Shown piece by piece: positions 1 through 6,838 of a DNA stretch of 9,752 nucleotides. The notes under the pieces are model-generated. The model ran no database searches, was not told where the DNA came from, and was given only the letters and a program-made list of their open reading frames with translations. The stretch spans positions 1-9,752 of the forward strand of contig CAZJHS010000102.1 of assembly GCA_964545895.1 (NCBI GenBank). Reading direction: 5' to 3'. Position 1 is the stretch's first letter. Each line of letters starts with the position of its first letter. This stretch comes from UBA6183 sp964545895 (lineage in GTDB: Bacteria; Bacteroidota; Bacteroidia; UKL13-3). Made by a program: the position numbers and the translations under genes.

Positions 1-92
1 TTACTAAGTTAACCGACTTAAACCAAGGTATTTACTTTGTAAGGGTTGATGTGGACGGAGAAGTGAAAGTGATTAAGATGATCAAAAATTAA
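1..92 (+). CDS. C-terminal end of a secreted protein with a type IX (Por) sorting tail (partial)
   Basis: Reading from base 3, an open frame runs 29 codons to a TAA at 90-92; its 5' part lies outside the window. The visible peptide includes DLNQGIYFVRV, then a charged turn (DVDGE) and a lysine-rich end (KVIKMIKN). This is the pattern of the type A C-terminal sorting domain of Bacteroidota: a glycine before an aromatic beta strand (GxYFV), a second strand and a basic terminus. In that family the tail directs export across the outer membrane by the type IX secretion system and is cleaved at the surface. The catalytic or binding part of the protein is not visible, so its job is unknown. A strong terminator follows 28 bases after the stop, so this is the last gene of its transcript. 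Confidence 0.75.
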   Translation, partial: TKLTDLNQGIYFVRVDVDGEVKVIKMIKN

Positions 93-120
93 TAAAGGTT
101 ATTTAGTTTAACTAAATTTT

Positions 121-150
121 AAAAGCCTCGCAGCAATGCGGGGCTTTTTT
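121..150 (+). terminator. Intrinsic terminator after the secreted-protein gene
   Basis: A 12-bp stem (121-132 paired with 137-148, one T-G wobble at 128/141) closes a GCAA tetraloop and runs into a T-tract (145-150). It lies between the stop at 92 and the next gene on the same strand, so it should separate the two transcripts. The A-rich left arm could also support termination from the other strand, but no gene converges here. Confidence 0.88.
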
Positions 151-194
151 ATTTTTTATGTGTTTATTTGCCCCATAAATTTAGAAGTACTGGT

Positions 195-1886
195 ATGGAT
201 AAAAATGCATTAATAGAGTGTGTGCCTAATTTTAGCGAAGGCGTAGATTTAAATATTATCAAACAAATTACCGATCAAATTGAAAGTGTTGAAGGGGTAA
301 TGTTGCTTGATGTTGATCCGGGAAAAGCTACTAATAGAACAGTAGTTACATTTGTGGGTCATCCTGATGTGGTAATTGAAGCAGCTTATTTAGCTATAAA
401 AAAGGCTTCCGAATTAATTGATATGAGCAAGCACAAAGGCGAGCATCCGCGTATGGGTGCTACTGATGTTTGCCCATTGATTCCGGTAAGTGGAATTACC
501 ATGGAAGAAACTGTATTGTATGCACATAAATTGGGTAAACGTGTAGGCGAGGAATTGAATATTCCTGTATATTTATACGAAGCAGCACAAGCAAATGAGG
601 CGCGTAAAAACCTTTCGGTAATTAGAGGAGGCGAGTACGAAGGCTTTTTTGATAAAATAAAACTACCTGAGTGGAAACCTGATTTTGGAGCAGCTGTTAT
701 GAATGCAAAAGCGGGTGCTACAGTAATTGGAGCTCGCGATTTCTTAATTGCTTATAACGTAAATTTAAACACCAAATCGGTGCGTTTGGCTAACAGCATT
801 GCTTTTGATGTGCGTGAAGCAGGTCGTGTAAAGCGCGAAGGAAATCCTATTACAGGTAAGGTAGTGAAAGATGCCGATGGAAACGATGTGCGCATACCTG
901 GTACTTTAAAAGCAGTTAAAGCCATTGGTTGGTTTATTGAAGAGTATGACGTTGCTCAAATTTCTATGAACTTAACCAACTATAAAATTACATCTGTTCA
1001 TCAGGCGTTTGATGAGGTATGCCGAAGTGCGCAAAGCCGCGGTTTGCGTGTAACTGGTAGTGAGTTGGTAGGCCTTATTCCATTAAGTGCTTTACTTGAT
1101 GCGGGTAAACACTATCTTAAGATGCAAAAACGCAGTATTGGAGTTAGCGAAAAAGAGTTAATTCATATTGCAGTTAAAAGTCTTGGTTTAGATGAGTTGG
1201 CACCGTTTGATCCTGAGAAAAAAATTATTGAATATAAACTTCGTAAAGCCGAAAACGAAAAACTAATCCGTATGGATTTGCGTGCTTTTGCTGATGAAAC
1301 AGCTAGCGAAAGTCCGGCACCTGGAGGAGGAAGTATTAGTGCCTACGTAGGTAGTTTAGGTGCTGCTTTAGGTACTATGGTTGCTAATTTAAGTGCTGGC
1401 AAACGTGGTTGGGAAGAACAAGTAGATTTGTTTAGTGATTACGCTGCACAAGGTCAGTACGTAAAAGATACATTATTAAGTTTGGTAGATGAAGATACCC
1501 ATGCATTTAATAAAATTATGAATGCTTTTGGTTTGCCAAAATCAACCGATGAAGAGAAAAAAGCCAGAACATTAGCTATTGAAGAGGCTACAAAATACGC
1601 TTGCGAAATTCCGTTTAAAGTAATGCAAACTGCATACAGCACTATGCCTATGTTGGTTGCTATGATTGATAAAGGAAATCCGAATAGCATTACCGATGCA
1701 GGCGTTGGTGTATTATGTGTTAAAACTGCCGTACGTGGCGCTTACTTTAATGTAATGGTAAATGCACAAGGGTTAAAGGATAGAGCATTTGCAGATGATA
1801 TTATTGCAAGAGCAAAAGCTTTGTTAGCACAAAATCATCAAGAAGCAGACGAGGCTTTATTAAAAGTAGAAAAAGCGATAGCTTAA
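195..1886 (+). CDS. ftcD: Bifunctional glutamate formimidoyltransferase / formimidoyltetrahydrofolate cyclodeaminase
   Basis: The 563-residue protein is close in length to the fused animal enzyme (about 540). It moves the formimino group from N-formimino-L-glutamate to tetrahydrofolate, then deaminates the product to 5,10-methenyl-THF and ammonia; this is a cytosolic late step of histidine breakdown. The N-terminal transferase domain opens with IECVPNFSEG and carries KHKGEHPRMGATD around residues 79-91, whose histidines match the catalytic histidine region of the porcine enzyme. A second transferase subdomain runs to about 325, and a linker leads to the cyclodeaminase domain at about 360-563, marked by the SPAPGGGS glycine loop (373-380). 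An in-frame TTG at 168 would add nine residues, but the family N-terminus fits the ATG at 195. A TTTATTTG at 163-170 is one base off the TAnnTTTG box. No other hut gene is visible; the gene ends at a shared bidirectional terminator. Confidence 0.95.
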   Translation: MDKNALIECVPNFSEGVDLNIIKQITDQIESVEGVMLLDVDPGKATNRTVVTFVGHPDVVIEAAYLAIKKASELIDMSKHKGEHPRMGATDVCPLIPVSGITMEETVLYAHKLGKRVGEELNIPVYLYEAAQANEARKNLSVIRGGEYEGFFDKIKLPEWKPDFGAAVMNAKAGATVIGARDFLIAYNVNLNTKSVRLANSIAFDVREAGRVKREGNPITGKVVKDADGNDVRIPGTLKAVKAIGWFIEEYDVAQISMNLTNYKITSVHQAFDEVCRSAQSRGLRVTGSELVGLIPLSALLDAGKHYLKMQKRSIGVSEKELIHIAVKSLGLDELAPFDPEKKIIEYKLRKAENEKLIRMDLRAFADETASESPAPGGGSISAYVGSLGAALGTMVANLSAGKRGWEEQVDLFSDYAAQGQYVKDTLLSLVDEDTHAFNKIMNAFGLPKSTDEEKKARTLAIEEATKYACEIPFKVMQTAYSTMPMLVAMIDKGNPNSITDAGVGVLCVKTAVRGAYFNVMVNAQGLKDRAFADDIIARAKALLAQNHQEADEALLKVEKAIA

Positions 1887-1908
1887 TTAAAGATTATAAC
1901 AATTACAA

Positions 1909-1943
1909 AAAAGGCGCCCCGAAACAAGTTCGGGGCGCCTTTT
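1909..1943. terminator. Bidirectional intrinsic terminator between convergent genes
   Basis: A perfect 15-bp stem (1909-1923 with 1929-1943) with a five-base loop (1924-1928) has a GC-rich core, GGCGCCCCG against CGGGGCGCC. A T-rich run follows on the plus strand (1940-1949), and the A-run at 1907-1912 gives a U-tract on the minus strand. It sits 22 bases after the ftcD stop and just past the stop of the S41 protease gene on the other strand, so one hairpin probably ends both transcripts. Confidence 0.93.
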
Positions 1944-1946
1944 CTT

Positions 1947-3563
1947 TTATGGTTTTAGTAATTTATTATAGTTGCTGCCAAAGGTTTCTAAAGCCTTTCT
2001 AATCATTTTATCTTGGCCGTTAAGTACTGTAAAGTAACCTTCATCTCGCCACAGTTGTCGGGCAATCATGGCTTTTAACATTAAGCGCACTTGTTGCTCC
2101 GATTTTTTAACTTCTACAGGTTCAATCTTATCTTTACTATTTTGATACACATACTTCATAAAGCCATTCCAAAACTCATCGTTAATGGCAAATCCTGCAT
2201 TAAATAAACCAGCACTACCGTACATATTTATTAGTTTTTTGCGGTTTGCATCAATGTAATTATAGGTGTAGCGTTGTATTAATGTTTGCTCAAAAATAGT
2301 GGCGTAAAATGCAGTTAAATAGCTGGTATCAACGGGTACAAAAACATCTGGTGTAATACCACCGCCACCGTATACTATGCGCTTATTAGCTGTTTGGTAT
2401 GGTGTGCTATCTTTTTGTTTGTGCTTACTTATATCGCTGGTTTCACCATCGGCATAGCGGTTAATAACTTCATGTTCGTAGGCATCATAGCCTTCGGTAT
2501 AATCTTTTTGTATGCACCTTCCAGCAGGTGTGTAATAACGCGAAATCGTTAATCGTACTACTGAGCCATCATTTAACGAAAAAGGTTCTTGTACCAATCC
2601 TTTACCAAAACTACGTCTGCCTAATATAACTCCGCGGTCCCAATCTTGTATGGCACCACTTACAATTTCACTAGCACTAGCACTTCCTTCATCAATTAAT
2701 ACAATAAGCTTACCTGTTTCAAAATTTCCGGGTTGCTCGGCCTTGTATTCGGTGCGTTTTTGTGTTCTACCTTCGGTATAAACTACTAGTTTTTTATCGT
2801 TCAAAAACTCATCAGCAAGCGCTGTGGCCGCACTTAAATATCCACCAGGGTTATTACGTAAATCTAAAATAAGATGTTGCATGTGTTGGCTTTGTAGTTT
2901 TTGCAAAGCGGCTAAAAATTCATCATGCGTACTGGCTGCAAATCGTTCAATTTTTATGTAGCCAGTTTGGTTGTTTATCATCAAAGCAGCATCAATACTA
3001 TAAATAGGAATTTGCCCGCGTGGTATGGTAAATGCGAGTTTGCGGTGCCCATCTGGTCGGTAAATTTGTACATTTACTTTTGTGCCTGTTGGTCCGCGAA
3101 GTAGTTTAAAAACTTGTTCGTTTTTAATACCAACACCCGCTACATCAACGGTATCAACTTTAATAATCCTGTCGCCTGCAAGTATACCTAATTTAGCTGC
3201 TGGTCCATCTTTTAGCGGATTAGCAACCATAATAGTATCATCCAAAATACTAAACTCAATACCCACACCTTCAAAGTTGCCTTCTAATCCTTCGTTGGCT
3301 TGTTGTACATCGCTAGCTGCTATATAAACGCTATGCGGATCAAGCTGATTAAGCAAGTCGTTAATGGCAATTTCTTCTAAACTATCCGTGTTTACGGTAT
3401 CTACATAAGCCTGGTCGATAATACTTAGCAGTTGATTTATTTTACTCTTTCCGGTTGATAAAAAACTACCATCTCCTGTACTCGGTTTAAGCCATATTCC
3501 TAGTAAAAGACCTATAACTATCAACACTGCGTATATAAATGGTTGCCAAATTGATTTGTTCAT
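1947..3563 (-). CDS. S41 family C-terminal processing peptidase with PDZ domain (CtpA/Prc type)
   Basis: The 538-residue serine protease is anchored by one N-terminal hydrophobic segment (about residues 8-25), which places the rest in the periplasm. Members of this family trim or degrade envelope proteins from their C-termini. A PDZ domain (about 87-170, with GVGIEF and the LGILAGDRI turn) precedes the protease core. The core holds the GYIKIERF strand, DLRNNPGG (234-241) and the catalytic motif GSASASE (293-299). Ser296 is the likely nucleophile. Lys321 in SFGKG, 25 residues on, is the general base, and Gln325 follows at the spacing seen in Bacillus CtpB. About 130 further residues at the C-terminus are helical and charged, as in other Bacteroidota members; their role is unknown. 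The ATG at 3561-3563 has a TATCTTTG promoter box 22 bases upstream. Substrates cannot be read from the sequence. Confidence 0.94.
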   Translation of the reverse strand: MNKSIWQPFIYAVLIVIGLLLGIWLKPSTGDGSFLSTGKSKINQLLSIIDQAYVDTVNTDSLEEIAINDLLNQLDPHSVYIAASDVQQANEGLEGNFEGVGIEFSILDDTIMVANPLKDGPAAKLGILAGDRIIKVDTVDVAGVGIKNEQVFKLLRGPTGTKVNVQIYRPDGHRKLAFTIPRGQIPIYSIDAALMINNQTGYIKIERFAASTHDEFLAALQKLQSQHMQHLILDLRNNPGGYLSAATALADEFLNDKKLVVYTEGRTQKRTEYKAEQPGNFETGKLIVLIDEGSASASEIVSGAIQDWDRGVILGRRSFGKGLVQEPFSLNDGSVVRLTISRYYTPAGRCIQKDYTEGYDAYEHEVINRYADGETSDISKHKQKDSTPYQTANKRIVYGGGGITPDVFVPVDTSYLTAFYATIFEQTLIQRYTYNYIDANRKKLINMYGSAGLFNAGFAINDEFWNGFMKYVYQNSKDKIEPVEVKKSEQQVRLMLKAMIARQLWRDEGYFTVLNGQDKMIRKALETFGSNYNKLLKP

Positions 3564-3585
3564 GCGTGTATTTTGTAATCGGTTT

Positions 3586-3593
3586 CAAAGATA
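3586..3593 (-). promoter_or_regulatory. Predicted -7 element (TATCTTTG) for the S41 peptidase gene
   Basis: On the minus strand this octamer matches the Bacteroidota -7 consensus TAnnTTTG exactly and lies 22 bases before the S41 ATG. The nearest TTTG upstream (3609-3612) is only 15 bases away, shorter than the usual spacing of about 17-23 between -33 and -7 elements, so the -33 part is weak. Confidence 0.5.
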
Positions 3594-3667
3594 AGAACCC
3601 AATAACAGCAAAAAATGTTTTTTACGCACCACGTTGTTGTAAATGCTACACATTAAACAATAAAATT

Positions 3668-4501
3668 ATGGCAAAAAATACGTTAGTAGATAAGCGCACT
3701 ACCGAGCAATCATCTAAGTATAATCATTTAGAAAAAATGACTACTAAGCAATTGCTTACTAATATAAATACCGAAGATCAATCGGTGCCATTGGCGGTTA
3801 ATAAGGCTATTCCTAAGTTAAAATTATTGGTTGATGCAGCATTTGAACGCATGCAAAAAGGTGGGCGTTTGTTTTATATTGGTGCAGGTACTAGTGGCCG
3901 ATTAGGCATTGTTGATGCCAGTGAATGCCCTCCTACATTTGGTGTACCGTTTGATTTAGTAATTGGCTTAATTGCAGGTGGCGATGCGGCTATACGCAAA
4001 GCAGTAGAGTTTGCCGAAGATGATATAAAACAAGGCTGGAAGGATTTAAAGGCCTATAAAATCACAAAAAAAGATGTGTTGATTGGTATAGCTGCAAGTG
4101 GCAGTACACCTTACGTAGTTGGTGCTTTGCAAGAAGCCAATAAGGCAGGTGTTTTAACGGGCTGTATTGTATGCAATAAAGGAAGTAAAGTGGCTGCCGA
4201 AGCTCAGTATCCGGTAGAAGTAGTTGTGGGTCCAGAGTTTGTTACGGGCAGCACTCGCATGAAAAGCGGAACAGCACAAAAGTTGGTGTTAAATATGCTT
4301 AGCACCAGTTTAATGATTAAACTCGGACGTGTAAGAGGAAACCGTATGGTTGATATGACACCCACCAACAATAAGCTTATTAAACGTGGAGCTTTAATGA
4401 TTATGGAGGAGCTAAAAATTGATGAAGCACAAGCCGAAAAACTATTACATAAACATGGCAATGTACGTAAGGCAGTTGCTGCTTTTAAGGCAAGCAAGTA
4501 A
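3668..4501 (+). CDS. murQ: N-acetylmuramic acid 6-phosphate etherase
   Basis: The enzyme cleaves the D-lactyl ether of MurNAc-6-phosphate to give GlcNAc-6-phosphate and D-lactate, a cytosolic step of peptidoglycan recycling. The protein has 277 residues (E. coli MurQ has 298) and one sugar-isomerase (SIS) fold. Signature motifs are GAGTSGRLGIVDASECPPTFG (residues 72-92), in which Glu86 matches the catalytic glutamate, AEDD (116-119) with a second candidate catalytic glutamate, IAASGSTPYV (141-150) and FVTGSTRMKSGTAQK (191-205). An ATG at 3539 is in frame but would add a cysteine-rich, unconserved 43 residues and overlap the divergent protease gene, so the ATG at 3668 is chosen. No Shine-Dalgarno sequence is seen, only an A-rich leader. 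The usual sugar-kinase partner (MurK or AnmK type) is absent; a small membrane protein gene follows 26 bases downstream. Confidence 0.95.
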   Translation: MAKNTLVDKRTTEQSSKYNHLEKMTTKQLLTNINTEDQSVPLAVNKAIPKLKLLVDAAFERMQKGGRLFYIGAGTSGRLGIVDASECPPTFGVPFDLVIGLIAGGDAAIRKAVEFAEDDIKQGWKDLKAYKITKKDVLIGIAASGSTPYVVGALQEANKAGVLTGCIVCNKGSKVAAEAQYPVEVVVGPEFVTGSTRMKSGTAQKLVLNMLSTSLMIKLGRVRGNRMVDMTPTNNKLIKRGALMIMEELKIDEAQAEKLLHKHGNVRKAVAAFKASK

Positions 4502-4512
4502 TTTTATTCAGT

Positions 4513-4520
4513 TATCTTTG
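4513..4520 (+). promoter_or_regulatory. Possible -7 element (TATCTTTG) just before the small membrane protein gene
   Basis: The octamer is an exact TAnnTTTG match in the 26-base gap after murQ, only seven bases before the ATG at 4528. If active, the transcript would begin at or very near the start codon. No TTG lies at the expected upstream spacing, so it may be chance, with the gene read from the murQ promoter instead. Confidence 0.3.
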
Positions 4521-4527
4521 ATGCCTA

Positions 4528-4986
4528 ATGAAGGAATTGATTTTAAAATATGTTGCGGTAATTTTAACCAGTTCGGTTAAGTATTTGTTTGGTGTATTTG
4601 CTGCTATAGGTGCCAACCTAAATTTTATTGAAACACTACTTTGTACAGTTGGTGGAGGCATGTTGGGTGTGGTAGTTTATTTATATTTATGGGAAGGTAT
4701 TTTGTTTATTTATCATAAAATAAATCCACCTAAACCTAAGGAATTTAAACCCGTTGGTAAGCACCGCAGAAAACTTTTGAAGTTTATTATTAAGTACGAA
4801 ATAGTAGGCATTGTTATACTTACTCCATTACTATTATCAGTGCCCGTAGGAACCATATTAGCCGCTGCTTTTGAAGAAAATAAATGGAAAATAAAGCGCT
4901 ATATGTTTTTTAGTTTTTTGGGATGGACCTTACTAACCTACGGCCTTTACGCCATGCTGGGTGTTAAACTAACCGATTTATTTTAG
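4528..4986 (+). CDS. Small polytopic inner-membrane protein, function unknown
   Basis: The 152-residue protein is very hydrophobic, with about four predicted membrane segments (roughly residues 7-28, 33-62, 91-114 and 125-146). A basic, proline-rich loop lies between segments two and three (KINPPKPKEFKPVGKHRRK, about 64-82). By the positive-inside rule this loop should face the cytoplasm. Glycine-rich GGGMLG (42-47) and the TPLLLSVPVGT stretch (99-109) faintly recall small transport families such as the COG2426 'small multidrug export' group, but I cannot confirm this and do not name a function. It starts 26 bases after murQ and is probably co-transcribed, so a link to wall-fragment handling is possible but unproven. 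Its TAG stop overlaps the TAA stop of the convergent phosphatase gene by two bases. Confidence 0.85.
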   Translation: MKELILKYVAVILTSSVKYLFGVFAAIGANLNFIETLLCTVGGGMLGVVVYLYLWEGILFIYHKINPPKPKEFKPVGKHRRKLLKFIIKYEIVGIVILTPLLLSVPVGTILAAAFEENKWKIKRYMFFSFLGWTLLTYGLYAMLGVKLTDLF

Positions 4987-5858
4987 TACTCACTTTTTTC
5001 TAAAAGTTCGTATAGTATACCATCTTTTAATCCTGCACTTGGGGCAAACAGTTTTTCAATATTAGCCCACTTTAATATTTTTAAATAAATGTAAGCCGAG
5101 TGTTCCATCACATCAGCTCTATCAGGATTTAGTTTATACGTATCCACCAATTCCTTAATACTCATTTTTTTAATTTTATGGTAAAAGGCATCCAGCTCAT
5201 CATAAGTAATTGATGGCTCGGTTAAGGTTGGGTTGATGATGTTTGCGATTTTATTAATAGTGCCGCTGGTAGCAATAGCACGTGCGTGTTTAAAAGCGTC
5301 TTTGTGTTCGGCAATGTATTCTTCTAATGCATTCCAATTGTCTTTTTTTATGGCGTTATCTAACAAGCGCACAGTACCCACATCAAAACTTACACTATCG
5401 TAAGCACGTTGGTTTTGTATTACTGTCATTTCGGTGCTGCCACCACCCACATCAATGGTTAAATAATTTTGATCTGGTTTTAAGTAATGCGTAATTGATT
5501 TTAAAATAAGTTCCGACTCGCGTTTGCCATCAATAATTTCAATTTTTAGGCCTAATTTATCCCATACTTTTTGGGCAATTTTTTTGCCGTTTTTAGCCTC
5601 ACGCATGGCACTGGTAGCACAAGCCATGTAATCATTTACCTCAAACACATCCATAAGCAACTTAAAAGTTTGCATGGCTTTATAAAAGGTTTTACGCTTA
5701 TCGCGACTTATTTTCCCTTTGTTAAATGCATCATCGCCCAACCTAATTGGTATACGCACAAACTCTACCTTTTTAAAAGGTTCGTTAGGGTTATCATTTA
5801 GTCGTGCTATTTGTAAACGCACGGCATTACTTCCAATATCAATAGCGGCAAATTTCAC
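4983..5858 (-). CDS. Ppx/GppA family phosphatase (exopolyphosphatase-like)
   Basis: From the GTG at 5858 the protein has 291 residues and begins MKFAAIDIGSNAVRL, the normal N-terminus of the family. This is the actin/Hsp70-like ATPase fold that hydrolyses polyphosphate or the gamma phosphate of pppGpp. Visible motifs are phosphate 1 (AIDIGSN, 5-11), ATSAMREA (81-88), a catalytic-glutamate region IDGKRESE (109-116), phosphate 2 (IDVGGGSTE, 135-143), the ATSGT loop (197-201) and GLKDGIL (276-282). The length fits the short two-domain type without the C-terminal HD region of long Ppx. It cannot be assigned to polyphosphate or pppGpp from sequence alone. A TTG at 5888 would add ten residues not typical of the family; no in-frame ATG is available. 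It is third in a minus-strand cluster, and no polyphosphate kinase gene is in the window. Confidence 0.9.
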   Translation of the reverse strand: MKFAAIDIGSNAVRLQIARLNDNPNEPFKKVEFVRIPIRLGDDAFNKGKISRDKRKTFYKAMQTFKLLMDVFEVNDYMACATSAMREAKNGKKIAQKVWDKLGLKIEIIDGKRESELILKSITHYLKPDQNYLTIDVGGGSTEMTVIQNQRAYDSVSFDVGTVRLLDNAIKKDNWNALEEYIAEHKDAFKHARAIATSGTINKIANIINPTLTEPSITYDELDAFYHKIKKMSIKELVDTYKLNPDRADVMEHSAYIYLKILKWANIEKLFAPSAGLKDGILYELLEKSEY

Positions 5859-5885
5859 GGAGTGTGCTTGTTTAAAATCAATGCA

Positions 5886-5915
5886 CAAGTATATGCATTA
5901 GGCTAAAATAATGCA
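5886..5915 (-). promoter_or_regulatory. Inverted repeat beside a TATACTTG box upstream of the phosphatase gene
   Basis: The gap between the GNAT and phosphatase genes holds a 7-bp inverted repeat, TGCATTA (5894-5900) and TAATGCA (5909-5915), with an eight-base spacer. On the minus strand it is directly followed by TATACTTG (5893-5886), one base off the TAnnTTTG consensus, 27 bases before the GTG start. It could be an operator next to an internal promoter, or a weak RNA hairpin. No -33 TTG is seen. Confidence 0.25.
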
Positions 5916-5917
5916 GG

Positions 5918-6829
5918 TTATTTTTTTATGAGATTAAGTGGCCAAGGCAGCATGTTGGCAATTACCCTATTGTATTTTAAACACAAAGATCCAAAACCAT
6001 TAAAAAACCTTGCAACACTTGGTATTTCCGAGCCCTCAAAATCAAGCAACATATTTTTGCTGCTGTGCTCAAAAATTATTCTATCAAACAAATACGAAAT
6101 AGCTTGTACCGCTCTGCCTTCATCTGTTGATGAACCCATTTGATAAATAATTCTGTTTTGATGAAAATAAAACGCAGCATAAGATACGGCCACTTGCTGC
6201 GCATTAAGTACTTTATAGCATTTTAAAAAGCCTAACTCATTGGCTTTGGCCAGTAGCTTTTTTAAGGTGTCGTAATCTTTTGCTTTTACGTGTTCTGTGG
6301 TTTCGCCTTTGTTTTTAATATAAAACTCCACCACTTCATGTGCTTGCGCTTCGGCCATTTGAAGGTTTGATTTGATAGCCTTGTTTATATTGCGCCTAGT
6401 TTGGTCGTTAAACGATTTAAACAACTCATCATAAGTTTTGTGCAAGTGCAAAATGTAATTACTACGTTGGGTAATTTTGTATGATGAACTTACGGCACTA
6501 TCGTTGGCCTCGTTTAAGCAAATATTTAAGTATTTGTAGTTAGATGGTAGGGCATTTAAAAAATCATTAACAGATGCACTTACCGTACTATCTAAATAAA
6601 ATAAACCAAGCTGTTGCGTAAAAAAAGGTTGATAAGCTACTGTAAATATTTTTTTTGCAGTGGGTAATGGCATCACGGCTTCATAATCGTCCATTACTAA
6701 CGCATTCCAATTGGGCGATACAATATCAAGGTACCAACTGTAGGCATAAATAAGGCTGTTTTGCGCATTACTTATGCAGTTGTTCCATTTTGTCTTATCA
6801 ATCTCTGTATGCGTTAAAAATCTAATCAA
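5918..6829 (-). CDS. FemAB-like GNAT family acyltransferase
   Basis: The 303-residue protein has the two-lobed look of FemAB/GNAT enzymes, which transfer acyl or aminoacyl groups to amines. The N-terminal half has the IYAYSWYLDIVSPNW segment (27-41) and the VMPLP strand (52-56); a basic FNDQTRRNINKA patch (about 141-152) follows. The C-terminal half carries a hydrophobic core strand (VAVSYAAFYFHQNRIIYQMG) and LDFEGSEIPSVARFFNGFG (about 261-279), a hallmark of Bacteroidota proteins of this kind. No signal peptide is seen, so it is likely cytosolic; donor and acceptor are unknown. The start is a TTG at 6829. The first in-frame ATG is near residue 46, inside conserved sequence, so TTG is the reasonable choice. 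It lies nine bases after the deacetylase-like gene and in the same frame, which suggests translational coupling. Confidence 0.82.
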   Translation of the reverse strand: MIRFLTHTEIDKTKWNNCISNAQNSLIYAYSWYLDIVSPNWNALVMDDYEAVMPLPTAKKIFTVAYQPFFTQQLGLFYLDSTVSASVNDFLNALPSNYKYLNICLNEANDSAVSSSYKITQRSNYILHLHKTYDELFKSFNDQTRRNINKAIKSNLQMAEAQAHEVVEFYIKNKGETTEHVKAKDYDTLKKLLAKANELGFLKCYKVLNAQQVAVSYAAFYFHQNRIIYQMGSSTDEGRAVQAISYLFDRIIFEHSSKNMLLDFEGSEIPSVARFFNGFGSLCLKYNRVIANMLPWPLNLIKK

Positions 6830-6838
6830 ACTTTGGTC

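Noticed and set aside
168..194. Upstream TTG start adding nine residues to the formimidoyltransferase
   Set aside because: The extra residues are not typical of the family, and the ATG at 195 gives the expected N-terminus just before IECVPNFSEG.
1454..1690. Minus-strand open frame inside ftcD
   Set aside because: It is antisense to the well-conserved cyclodeaminase domain and its translation shows no recognisable domain; it is a shadow of the real gene.
3082..3327. Plus-strand open frame inside the S41 peptidase gene
   Set aside because: It lies opposite the PDZ-coding region and has a low-complexity serine- and proline-rich translation, as expected of an antisense shadow.
3539..3667. N-terminal extension of MurQ from an ATG at 3539
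   Set aside because: It overlaps the start of the divergent protease gene, covers its likely promoter, is cysteine-rich and has no family counterpart; the ATG at 3668 gives a normal MurQ.
3594..3667. A Bacteroidota-type promoter for murQ
   Set aside because: TTG copies occur at 3634-3639, but nothing close to TAnnTTTG follows at suitable spacing, so no promoter is called although one is expected here.
4204..4497. Minus-strand open frame inside murQ
   Set aside because: It is antisense to conserved MurQ motifs, with no supporting start signal or domain.
5859..5888. TTG at 5888 as start of the Ppx/GppA protein
   Set aside because: It would add ten residues before the conserved MKFAAIDIGSN; the GTG at 5858 fits the family better, though the TTG cannot be fully excluded.
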